Positions 38,083 to 49,769 of a stretch of 64,000 nucleotides of DNA are shown one piece after another. The translations under genes and the position numbers were made by a program. The DNA comes from Polytrichum commune (Eukaryota > Streptophyta > Polytrichopsida > Polytrichales > Polytrichaceae). The number at the start of each line of letters is the position of its first letter. Positions within the stretch are counted from its first letter, which is position 1. The DNA is taken from positions 31,392,527 to 31,456,526 of the forward strand of contig OX485808.1 in the NCBI GenBank assembly GCA_950295325.1, read 5' to 3'. A model generated the notes under the pieces. The model had not been told where the DNA came from. It saw only the letters and a program-made list of their open reading frames with translations, and ran no database searches.

Positions 38083-39756
38083 AACATAACAATTGAACAT
38101 GGGATAATATTGACCAAAGTACTCGGGATAGTATTAAAAGAACAACATTGAATTTTATAGTGACAATTGGGTATTATGAATCTATATGCATGGTGTTATA
38201 ATTCTTGATACTAAATTTCAAATTGTCCTTGATCGCCAAATATTTAAATGGGAAAAACGTTTGATTAGGCCTTTTTCAATTAACTCCTCATAGTGACCAC
38301 TAACTTGTATGTGCATCCATGCCCTTGTATGATTTTACAAAAGTTCACTCAATACAAATTTAGCAATCCAAACCTTATAACCCTATATGATTACCATATA
38401 TATATATGAAATGATAAATTGAACCATACAAATATGGAACTTATAAATCCTAGAATCACAAAAAATAAAAATGACAAAATGTGTAGCATATGTATAGATT
38501 TATCAAGGTGTAGTCAAAGTTGGCTATAGTGTATCCAAATGATTCATTTTTTGTTTGAGAAAATAAAACATGCCATGTAGTGTAGGTGAAATCTTACACT
38601 TATATAGCAAGTTGCAAACTAAATAGAAGTTTTAAAACATTTCAAAAAAAATTCTAATATGTAAAGTGGAGAAACCTAGTATGGTGGTCCAACTACCCTA
38701 TCTTTAGCTACTCGCATGCCTCCTTGGTGTTGGCCATTCCTATCTTGGATGTTGTAGGCCGTTCCCGTCCTCAGTATCCTTTCACACTACCGGTTGCCTG
38801 CCTCCTTGATGTTGGTTGCTCCCGTCCTCGGTGTCACAAGTTGCTCCTCTTTTCGATATCCTTACTTTGTTACAATTGGCCGCTTGCCTCATTGGTGTTG
38901 CCATTTTGTTGTTGATGCTCCAGACTAGTCTTGTCCAAGGTTAGTTGGATCTAACACCTTGTTCCCAGTATTTTTGAGGTTTTTTAATTGGTGTCAACAA
39001 CGTCAAGCAGAAACATGAGAGGCAATAAGTTAAAATTAAGACACTTAGCCCGAGAGAGGTAAGTGTAGGCAATTATCCAAGTATGGTAAAAAAAATCATT
39101 GCGAATGGTTAGCTGCCCATACCGCGGACCTCTTCAGCTCATAGGTGGGGAACCAACCCTCTTACACTTGCATTCGGGACTCTCCCCTTAATCAGTAACC
39201 AATAGTTAGATGTGGACTTCCATCCATAGAAGTCCAATCTTACGTTGATTATCTCATTGCTGGAGCAACACTATAACAACCCAAACCATACTACGCAACT
39301 ATGCCACCACGTTGGGTCAATGCCCGTGGAGGCCGTGCCGTTCGGCCTCCGGTGGGTTTGGCTGGCCACGCAGCCTCACCCATGTAAGCCTCTAGGACTC
39401 ACTTGGGCCCTCTCACCAATGGCGCCACAAGTCCCCAAGTATCACTATGGGGTCCTCCTTATGCCCATGGTGTTTCAGGCACTCCCTCATGGAGAGGTGC
39501 GCAACATTACCATATGCAAGTCATTTTCAAATCACCATAGATTAAAGCTTTATTTAAGGGATATAACCTAGTTGTTGATGCATTGATTTCATATTAACCA
39601 ATAATTGATTGATTGAGATGAGTCACCAAATACCTAAAGATGAAGGTGGTGACTACAATTATTTGAAGACAAATGTGATCATTGTAAGTTGATTAAAATG
39701 ACTTATTACAAAAATATTGCAGGTTCAATTTGTGGTATTTCAAGATTATAAAGGTT
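38083..39756. other. Intergenic, no gene seen
   Basis: AT-rich at first, then a patch at 38710-38900 with a few degenerate copies of a segment around CCTTGGTGTTGGCC. At 39115-39500 the base composition becomes more even, but no frame shows recognisable protein similarity. Confidence 0.4.
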
Positions 39757-40712
39757 TGTGAGGCCAAACCACACACCCTTAAGCGTCCTAGTCCGGGTGT
39801 TGGAATGGATATCACATTCGTTTCACATAACTCCCTCTCACCAACTTCATTGGGAGTCACTACATTCCTCATTAATTTGTACACACCAATTTATTCCATA
39901 ACAAGATTACAAGTGTTAAGAAACACTCTTCTCTATTATGGCGCTATGCGCGTGCTCAAATACCATCCCACACAACCGCACCCCCGATTGCACGGAGAGC
40001 TACTACCTAGTTAACCCATCCATTTGGCTTAGGATACTAGTCCTAACTAATCATCCCCTCTAACTGCCTCTAATCCGGCTACCCCTTAGTACTCTTTCTC
40101 AGCTAGCCTCATAAGTCTGTTGCAGCTGGTCTTAGCAACCTGTCTCGGCTAGCCTCGGAAGTCTGTCGCAGCTGGTCTTAGCAACCTTAGTAATCTGATT
40201 TTTTTTTTGGCTCCTCCTAATCAAATCTGTCTTCTAAACTACCCCTAATCCAATCTATTCTCTAAGTCCCCTTAATCAAATCTATTCTCTAACACACTAC
40301 ACCACACACACACTCTCACACACACCACAAAAGAGAGAGAAAAAATGAGAGAGGAGGGAGAGAGATGAGAGAGGGCATCCCACAACCATGACCTCTCTAA
40401 CCTTTTCCTACTTAGTAGGACCTTATCCTATCTACTAACTCCCTATCCCCTTAACCAACAATAACATGTTCAAATTCAAACATTTAAATTCAAGGCTCTT
40501 CCCTTGCCTCGTCAAACACTACTACTCTAATCAAAACACTCCCTAATGCCACTAATCCTCTACTTAACCACACAAAATGGCTTAAGGCCTAAACGTAAAT
40601 TCACACCAAGCCTCAATCTTTTTATACTTTTAATTATTTTAACAACACTCCAAATGCAATTCTAAGTAGATCTTAAACATAAAACAAATATGAGCACTCA
40701 TTTTGGGCTCAT
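39757..40712 (+). mobile_element. LTR-like element abutting the LRR array
   Basis: Starts TGTGAGGCCAAACC and ends TTTTGGGCTCATA. It shares its ends and several internal blocks (CTTAAGCGTCC, GTGTTAAGAAACACT, CCTACTTAGTAGG) with the better preserved solo LTR at 57222-58942. Its right end meets the last LRR unit of the NLR gene exactly. No matching 5-bp duplication was found, so the join may result from a later rearrangement. No internal retrotransposon genes accompany it. Confidence 0.6.
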
Positions 40713-42689
40713 AGTCCTCCAAGCCCTTGGGAGTGCATATTCCCGAAGGAAACTCCTCTAGGGCCTCGCAATCCCTCATGTATAATTTCTTTAAACAAGT
40801 GAACCCCCCAACCCTTCCGGTATTATCCTCAAAGATTTGCATCCTTAAAATGTAAGTCCTCCAAGGCCTTGAGACTGCATATTCCCGAAGGAAACTCCTC
40901 TAAGGCATCACAATTGTGCATGTACAATTCCTTCAAACAAGTCAACCTCCCCAACCCTTCAGGTATTGTCTTCAAAGACCTGCAACCATAAAATGCTAAG
41001 TCCTCCAAAGCCTTGAGAGTGCATATTCCCGTAAGAAACTCCTCCAAGGCCTCACAATCCCACATGAACAATTTCTTCAAACTAGTCAACCCCCCCAACC
41101 CTTCCGGTATTGCCTTCAAAGACCTGCAACCACAAAATGCTAAGTCCTCCAAAGCCTTCAGAGTACATATTCCCGTAGGAAACTCCTCCAAGGCCTCACA
41201 ATCCCAGAAGAATAATCTCTTCAAACAAGTCAACCCCCCAACCCTACCTGTATTGTCCTCAAAGATTTGCATCCTCTGAATGATAATACCTCCAAGCCTT
41301 TGAGAGTGCATATTCCCGAAAGAAACCCCTCCAAGGCCTCACAATCCCACATGAACAATTTCTTCAAACAAGTCAACCCCCGCAACCCTTCTCGTATTGT
41401 CGTCAATGATTTGCATTCGTGGAATTGTAAATCCTCCAAAGCCTTGAGAGTGCATATTCCCGCAGGAAACTCCTCCAAGGCATCACAATTGTACATGTAC
41501 AATTTCTTCAAACAAGTCAACCCCCCCAACCCTTCCGATATTGTCTTCAAAGACCTGCAACCACAAAATGCTAAGTCCTCCAAAGCCTTGAGAGTGCATA
41601 TTCCCATAGGAAACTCCTCCAAAGCCTCACAATTGTACATGTACAATTTCTTCAAACAAGTCAACCCCCCCAACCTTCCGGTATTGTCCTCAAAGATTTG
41701 CATCCATTAAATTGTAAGTCCTCCAAGCCCTTGAGACTGCATATTCCTGAAGGAAACTCCTCTAAGGCATCACAATTGTACATATACAATTTCTTCAAAC
41801 TAGTCAAGCCCCCCAACCCTTCCGGTATGGTCCTTAAAGATTTGCATCCATAGAATGCTAAGTCCTCCAAAGCCTTCAGAGTGCATATTCCCGCAGGAAA
41901 CTCCTCCAAGGCATCACAATTGTACATGTACAATTTCTTCAAACAAGTCAACCCCCCCAACCCTTCCGGTATTGTCCTCAAAGATCTGCATCCATTAAAC
42001 TGTAAGTCCTCCAAAGCCTTGAGAGTGCATATTCCCGTAGGAAACTCCTCCAAGGCCTCACAATTCCAGAAGTACAATTTCCTCAAACAAGTCAACCCCC
42101 CCAACCCTTCCGGTATTGTCCTCAAAGATTTGCATCCACTAAATATTAACCCTCCAATGCCTTCAGAGTGCATATTCCCGTAGGAAACTCCTCCAAGGCC
42201 TCACAATCCCTCATGTACAATTCCTTCAAACTAGTCAACCCCCCCAACCCTTCCGGTATTGTCTGCAAAGACCTCCAACCACAAAATGCTAAGTCCTCCA
42301 ACCACAAAATGCTAAGTCCTCCAATGCCTTGAGAGTGCATATTCCCGTAGGAAACTCCTCCAAGGCCTCACAATCCCAAAAGTACAATTTCTTCAAACAA
42401 CTCAACCCCCCCAACCCTTCCGGTATTGTCCTCAAGGATTTGCATCCTGTAAATGATAATTCCTCCAAAGCCTTGAGAGTGCATATTCCCGTAGGAAACT
42501 CCTCCAAGGCCTCACAATCCCAAAAGTACAATTTCTTCAAACAACTCAACCCCCCCAACCCTTCCGGTATTGTCCTCAATGATCTGCAACCATAAAATAC
42601 TAAGTCCTCCAAAGCCTTGAGAGTGCATATTCCCGTAGGAAACTCCTCCAAAGCCTCACAATTGTACATGTACAATTTCTTCAAACAAG
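40713..42689 (-). pseudogene. Decayed 3' part of the LRR array
   Basis: About 13 further LRR units follow the premature stop. They lie in shifting frames because of small deletions, several in the C run that codes for GLGGL (for example near 42699 and 41670, where ACCCTTCCGG has become ACCTTCCGG). Each deletion turns PEGLGGL into PEGWGG followed by a stop. The units are otherwise well kept, so the frame was probably lost recently. The last one is cut by the LTR-like element. Confidence 0.8.
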
Positions 42690-45600
42690 TCAACCCCCCC
42701 AACCTTCCGGTATTGTCCTCAATGATTTGCATCCAAAAAATTGTAAGTTCTCCAAGGCCTTGAGACTGCATATTCCCGAAGGAAACTCCTCTAAGGCATC
42801 ACAATTGTACATGTCCAATTTCTTCAAACAAGTCAACCCCCCCAACCCTTCCGGTATTGTCTTCAAAGACCTGCAACCATAAAATGCTAAGTCCTCCAAA
42901 GCCTTGAGAGTGCATATTCCCGTAAGAAACTCCTCCAAGGCCTCACAATCCGACATGTCCAATTTCTTCAAACTAGTCAACCCCCCCAACCCTTCCGGTA
43001 TTGTCTTCAATGACCTGCAACCATAAAATGCTAACTCCTCCAAAGCCTTGAGAGTGCATATTCCTGTAGGAAACTCCTCCAAGGCCTCACAATCCCAGAA
43101 GTACAATCTCTTCAAACAAGTCAAACCCCCCAACCCTTCCGGTATTGTCCTCAAGGATTTGCATCCTGTAAATGATAATTCCTCCAAAGCCTTGAGAGTG
43201 CATATTCCCGTAGGAAACTCCTCCAAGGCCTCACAATCCCAAAAGTACAATTTCTTCAAACAACTCAACCCCCCCAACCCTTCCGGTATTGTCCTCAATG
43301 ATCTGCAACCATAAAATACTAAGTCCTCCAGAGCCTTGAGAGTGCATAGTCCCGTAGGAAACTCCTCTAAGGCATCATAATTGAACATGTACAATTTCTT
43401 CAAACAAATCAACCCACCCAACCCTTCCGGTATTGTCCTCAAAGATTTGCATTCGTGGAATTGTAAATCCTCCAAAGCCTTGAGAGTGCATATTCCCGCA
43501 GGAAACTCCTCCAAAGCCTCACAATTGTTAATGTACAATTTCTTCAAACAAATCAACCCCCCCAACCCTTCCGGTATTGTCCTCAAAGATTTGCATCCAT
43601 TGAATTGTAAATCCTCCAAAGCCTTGAGAGTGCATATTCCCGTAGGGAACTCCTCCAAGGCCTCACAATCCCCGAAGTATAATCTCTTCAAACAAGTCAA
43701 ACCCCCCAACCCTTCCGGTATTGTCCTCAAAGATTTGCATCCATTGAATTGTAAATCCTTCAAAGCCTTGAGAGTGCATATTCCCGTAGGGAACTCCTCC
43801 AAGGCCTCACAATCCCCGAAGTATAATCTCTTCAAACAAGTCAAACCCCCCAACCCTTCCGGTATTGTCCTCAAAGATTTGCATCCATTGAATTGTAAAT
43901 CCTCCAAAGCCTTGAGAGTGCATATTCCCGTAGGGAACTCCTCCAAGGCCTCACAATCCGAGAAGTATAATCTCTTCAAACAAGTCAAACCCCCCAACCC
44001 TTCCGGTATTGTCCTCAAGGATTTGCATCCTGTAAATGATAAGTCCTCCAAAGCCTTGAGAGTGCATATTCCGGAAGGAAATTCCTCCAAGGCCTCACAA
44101 TCCCAGAAGTACAATTTCTTCAAACAACTCAACCCCCCCAACCCTTCCGGTATTGTCTTCAATGACCTGCAACCATAAAATGCTAACTCCTCCAAAGCCT
44201 TGAGAGTGCATATTCCTGTAGGAAACTCCTCCAAGGCCTCACAATCCCAGAAGTACAATCTCTTCAAACAAGTCAAACCCCCCAACCCTTCCGGTATTGT
44301 CCTCAAGGATTTGCATCCTGTAAATGATAATTCCTCCAAAGCCTTGAGAGTGCATATTCCCGTAGGAAACTCCTCCAAGGCCTCACAATCCCAAAAGTAC
44401 AATTTCTTCAAACAACTCAACCCCCCCAACCCTTCCGGTATTGTCCTCAATGATCTGCAACCATAAAATACTAAGTCCTCCAGAGCCTTGAGAGTGCATA
44501 GTCCCGTAGGAAACTCCTCTAAGGCATCATAATTGAACATGTACAATTTCTTCAAACAAATCAACCCACCCAACCCTTCCGGTATTGTCCTCAAAGATTT
44601 GCATTCGTGGAATTGTAAATCCTCCAAAGCCTTGAGAGTGCATATTCCCGCAGGAAACTCCTCCAAAGCCTCACAATTGTTAATGTACAATTTCTTCAAA
44701 CAAATCAACCCCCCCAACCCTTCCGGTATTGTCCTCAAAGATTTGCATCCATTGAATTGTAAATCCTCCAAAGCCTTGAGAGTGCATATTCCCGTAGGGA
44801 ACTCCTCCAAGGCCTCACAATCCCCGAAGTATAATCTCTTCAAACAAGTCAAACCCCCCAACCCTTCCGGTATTGTCCTCAAAGATTTGCATCCATTGAA
44901 TTGTAAATCCTTCAAAGCCTTGAGAGTGCATATTCCCGTAGGGAACTCCTCCAAGGCCTCACAATCCCCGAAGTATAATCTCTTCAAACAAGTCAAACCC
45001 CCCAACCCTTCCGGTATTGTCCTCAAGGATTTGCATCCTGTAAATGATAAGTCCTCCAAAGCCTTGAGAGTGCATATTCCGGAAGGAAATTCCTCCAAGG
45101 CCTCACAATCCCAGAAGTACAATTTCTTCAAACAAGTCAACCCCCCCAACCCTTCCGGTATTGTCCTCAAAGATTTGCATCCATTAAACTCTAAGTCCTC
45201 CAAGGCCTTGAGAGTGCATATTCCCGTAGGAAACTCCTCCAAGGCCTCACAATTCCAGAAGTACAATTTCTTCAAACAAATCAACCCCCCCAACCCTTCC
45301 GGTATTGTCCTCAAAGATTTGCATTCGTGGAATTGTAAATCCTCCAAAGCCTTGAGAGTGCATATTCCCGCAGGAAACTCCTCCAAAGCCTCACAATTGT
45401 ACATGTACAATTTCTTCAAACAAATCAACCCCCCCAACCCTTCCGGTACTGTCCTCAATGATTTGCATTCGTGGAATTCTAAATCCTCCAGAGATTTGAG
45501 AGTGCATATTCCTGTAGGAAACTCCTCCAAGGCCTTAGAATCCCAGAAGTACAATTTCTTCAAACAAGTCAAACCCCCCAACCCTTCCGGTATTGTCCTC

Positions 45601-48600
45601 AAAGATTTGCATCCATTGAATTGTAAATCCTCCAAAGCCTTGAGAGTGCATATTCCCGTAGGGAACTCCTCCAAGGCCTCACAATCCCAGAAGTACAATT
45701 TTTTCAAACAAGTCAAGCCCCCCAACCCTTCCGGTATTGTCCTCAAGGATTTGCATCCTGTAAATGATAAGTCCTCCAAAGCCTTGAGAGTGCATATTCC
45801 CGTAGGAAATTCCTCCAAGGCCTCACAATCCCAGAAGTACAATTTCTTCAAACAAGTCAACCCCCCCAACCCTTCCGGTATTGTCCTCAAAGATTTGCAT
45901 CCATTAAACTCTAAGTCCTCCAAGGCCTTGAGAGTGCATATTCCTGTAGGAAACTCCTCCAAGGCCTCACAATTCCTGAAGTACAATTTCTTCAAACAAG
46001 TCAACCCCGCCAACCCTTCCGGTATTGTCCTCAAAGAATTGCATCCATTAAACTGTAAGTCCTCCAAGCCCTTGAGAGTGCATATTCCGGAAGGAAACTC
46101 CTCTAGGGCCTCGCAATCCCACATGTGCAATTTCCTCAAACAAGTCAACCCCCCCAACCCTTCCGGTATTGTCCTCAAAGATTTGCAATTATAAAGGTTG
46201 AGTTCTTCCAATGCTAAGTTGCGAAGGCCAACTGGAAGTTTTCCTTGTGGGAATGTGCACTCTTTGAAAGATATCTCTTTCAAGAATTTAGGTTTGAAAT
46301 TTTGAAAAATAGCAGGTGTGCAAATTATGACATTGAAGAGTTCAAGTACACCCAATTGTTGAAGATGGTCTTCAACAATGGTCATGAAGTCTTTGATGAA
46401 ATATGTATGTTGCTCTGAAATGTTGTAGAGAGTTGAAAAATGGATCCTCAACCATTTCAATGTTTGAGTTTTGGTAATAATAGCCAAAAGTAAGTCGATA
46501 TGTTCACAATTCCGAACACTCAATAATCGTAAGTTTCTCATAGTGTTCACACTTATATTTGTTTGAAGCGAAAAAATATTCCTTTCAAATCTAGTAAATG
46601 AGAGGCCTTCCACAAGTTCTATGCTCTGCATATACAACACCAAATGCCATTAATAATCTGGTAGAGTTTTCACCATATTTGATTTTTAACAACGTACCAA
46701 AGAATCAACAACTTCATCTGCATTATGTGTCATACCTTGTGATTCCAATGATTCAAGAATCTTGTCAACGATATATTCCAACCTCGAGTTTGTTGAAACT
46801 CTTTTTCAACAATCATGCGGCCCATATCACGCAATTGATCATGTATCATTAAAAAACCTCTTTCATCAAATTTCACCAATGATTTGTCTTGTAGACTCTC
46901 CATTGTTTGTTGGGTACTTTCCATGTCATCATGAAAGATTCTAAGAAGCTCGGCTTTTGTATAAACCCAATCACTAGTCCACAAGTCATTGGAAAAGAAA
47001 CAAGTTATGTCTAAAAACATACTCTGTTCTTTCTCACCAAGTTCATCAAAGCTAATCCTCAATGTTTCCCATATTCTCCCATCTATGCTTCCATCATGTC
47101 TTGCCCTCAACAACCTTTGTAAAGTTCGCTCCCATATTCTCAACCTCCTCTCTCCATATAAATAACTACCCATCACCTCCAAACTCAAAGGAAGCCCATC
47201 ACAAGCCTTTACAATCTTCTCAACTACATGTTCCAAATATGGCAAGCATGGTTCGTTGCTCGCAAATGCATGGATAGAAAATAATTCTTTGGATTGCTCT
47301 TTATCAAGGGTCTCCATATCTAGTTTACCAACTATAGGTACATGTCGTTTCAAAGACTCCCAACTACGGGAAGTAGCAATTAGTTTACTATCATAATTGG
47401 CAAGACATGTGTGATCACCTAATAGTTCTTCTAGTTGACTTGCATTGCCCACATTGTCCAACACAATAAGAATTTTTTTCGTCCCTTGCAATTGTTTCAA
47501 AAATTTGTGTCCTTCATTCAATGTTTTGGTTTGAGATGGCTCTATCATATCTTGTAGTTTGTATTTCACGTGAATGGTACAACTTTCACATGTCAAGTCA
47601 CCTACAAAGCATGTCGCATCAAATTTGTGGGAGACATGGCTGCTTAGAGCATTTGCCAAAGTTGACTTCCCAATTCCTCCCATGCCAACAATCCCCAAAC
47701 TACCAAGGTCCTGAAGTTGCTTCTCCAATTCCAATATCTTTCCTTTGAGTCCGATCAATTTGGAAATCAGCTTTGTTTCCTTAGTGACCTGCATAAAATG
47801 CCAAATGTAAACTTTAATTGACATGTAACAAACCTCACTAGAAAAATGCACGAAATTCCAATATTAAACTATGTGTTAACAATAAAGTCACAATGCAAAA
47901 CCTTTAGACTCCTACTAAAACTTTGACATTCAAGGTTGACCTAATTCAATGCTTACCTCGTAAGGTATGTTATTTGATGTTGTGATGTTTGAATTCTCTT
48001 GAGCACTTGATGACGAAATGGAATTTGTCTCCAAGAATTTTGGTAAGTAACGTGGCAACCATTGAGCAAAGGTGATAAACATTTGCCACAAAAGAAGAAT
48101 TGGCCATATATTGAGTCCATGGAATTTATGTGTGACCATCCTCCACCACCGCTTTGAATATTCAATAGAATTGCTAGGAGTTGTGGATTTGTGCAAAATC
48201 CTAGCCACTCTCACATCATTGCCAACCTTGAGCATTGCATCACTTTTCAATTTTCTCAACTTCTTAGAAATATAAAGAAATGTGGGCCTATCCAAGGGTT
48301 CCGAAGACCAACATTCATGTATCAATGATTTCAAATCTTCAGAGCAAGTTTTAGGTAACTCCGGTCTCTCATTTTCCAAAAATTTCACATAGTCACGAAG
48401 CATCGTTCCGGTGTAAGGTCTCTTGTTTGAAACAATCTCATAGCACATCATGCCAAAACTAAACACATCTGTTTTGAATGCATCCACCTTTGAACTTCGT
48501 TTTGTATGAGCTTCAGGTGCCATATATCCTTTAGTACCAAAAATACTCCCATTTGTAGGCACTTGTGGGGAGTTTTTCACTTCAATCTTTGAAATCCCAA

Positions 48601-49684
48601 AATCAAGTATCTTCACATGCACATATTCCATTGTTGAGCCACCCTTTGAAGTCAATATAACATTATCAGGCTTCAAATCACGATGCGCCACTTTCATGTC
48701 GTGAAGATAGCACATTCCACTTGCAATTTGTATCATAATGTCAACTGCCATGGCTTCTGTGAGCATACCTTCTTCCAAAAAACTTGATAAGCTCAAAATT
48801 CCTCGTTCCATGACAATTTCCACTCTTTTACCTTCTCCTGCATGCATGTCACATTCTGTTGCGAAGCCACAACAAAAAAACTTGATGATGTTGGGATGAT
48901 TCAATCCGCCCAAAATACTAGCCTCTTTCCAAACGGCTCTTTCATGGTCAAGGTCACCAACTTTGATAACCTTCGTAGCGGTTGCAAATCCTAACCATTG
49001 GGTTGAGTATACATTCCCATTCGTCCCATTACCCAAAGGCTTAGGTATCCTCCCATACTTAGGGGGCTCATAGATATCTGGAAAAAGGATGCTATCTAAT
49101 TCACCGCCCACAACCTTTCGCAACCCCTTTATTCGTTCCATCAAATATTGCAAAAGCATGCAATGATCATGGCAATTGTTAATTGTGCACAAATCCACTT
49201 CATTGAAAAGTCGTTCAAATATTTCATTTTGGTCTTGCTCAACTTCATCAATGGATGTTGGGTAGAATGTTGAAGACTTCTCAATAACTCGCATTTCCAC
49301 TTCACGATTGGGAAAAGATTGGCACAAAGTTTCGCACATTGTGTGGAAACAATACTCAAAGTCCAAGAGAAGTTCTCTGAAATATTCTTTGTTATTAAGT
49401 TGCATTACCACCTCTCGACACCAATCATCAACCTTGCAACATTCTTCAACCATATGCCTTGCTTTCTTCATAATACCAAGCATCTCTTGCTCTACTTGGT
49501 GGAACACATCCGCATCATAAGAACCATCGATCATGCTTTGAATTATTTTCACACCATTTTGAATATTCACCAACAAATTCTTGCATTGCCTACTATTCAA
49601 AACCTTTGGATTCTCCTCTACTTTAGGGAAGTTTGTAACTTCCATTAGTAAGCCTTGTATGTTTGTCAAGCTTTGCATATGTTC
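42690..49684 (-). CDS. Kinase-NB-ARC-LRR immune receptor (PNL class), possibly disrupted
   Basis: Intracellular immune receptor of the class known from mosses. Exon 47957-49684 codes for a helical N-terminal region of about 200 aa and a protein kinase with LGNGTNGNVY, VIKV, HRDLKPDN, DFG and GYMAPE all intact, then a hydrophobic stretch (WPILLLWQMFITFAQWLP). Exon 46736-47788 codes for NB-ARC: GMGGIGKST, LIVLDNV, LIATSRS, GLPLSLEV, LDITCFF and IHDQL. Exon 42690-46625 begins SIELVEGLSF, has a short spacer and then 24 LRR pairs before a premature TGA at 42690. These exons give about 2239 aa. The splice AG at 49686-49685 implies a further 5' exon that I could not place; an in-frame ATG at 49678 is the alternative start. 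A possible frameshift at the NB-ARC end is listed as a finding. Confidence 0.88.
42993..45020 (-). repeat. Higher-order duplication within the LRR array
   Basis: A block of about 875 bp at 42993-43868 recurs almost unchanged at 44145-45020. The offset is exactly 1152 bp, or eight 144-bp units. Residue changes unique to single units, such as LYMFNYDALEEF with GLCTLK, appear in both copies, so the duplication is recent relative to unit divergence. Confidence 0.9.
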
Positions 49685-49769
49685 CTGGAAAATCATACAC
49701 AAAATATCAATATATAATATACTTATGTAATATACCAATATGCAAGACAAAAAAAAAATTCTCATTATT

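Larger units (their letters stand above)
40713..46218 (-). repeat. 144-bp tandem array coding for LRR pairs (about 38 units)
   Basis: Each 144-bp unit encodes 48 aa, that is two 24-residue leucine-rich repeats of the pattern LEDLxFxGCKSLRTIPEGLGG and LTCLKKLYFWDCEALEEFP. The array covers about 5.5 kb. Units differ mostly at a few surface-type positions (QFNGC, SFTGC, EFHEC, AFYGC; YFWDC, YFGDC, YMYNC). Antisense frames are also open over long distances, a by-product of the repeat. The first 24 units are in frame with the NLR gene; the remainder carry indels. Confidence 0.95.

Noticed and set aside
39752-40717. Matched 5-bp target duplication for the LTR-like element at the NLR end
   Set aside because: Flanks AGGTT and GTCCT do not match in direct orientation, so a simple insertion is not supported.
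44533-46194. 553-codon plus-strand frame, and similar ones at 43381-44178 and 42329-42595, as genes
   Set aside because: They lie antisense to the LRR exon, repeat with the same 144-bp period and show no domain; they are by-products of the satellite.
40990-46200. CRISPR-like or satellite DNA without coding function
   Set aside because: The 144-bp units translate into regular LRR pairs in frame with the NB-ARC gene over 24 units, which a non-coding satellite would not maintain.
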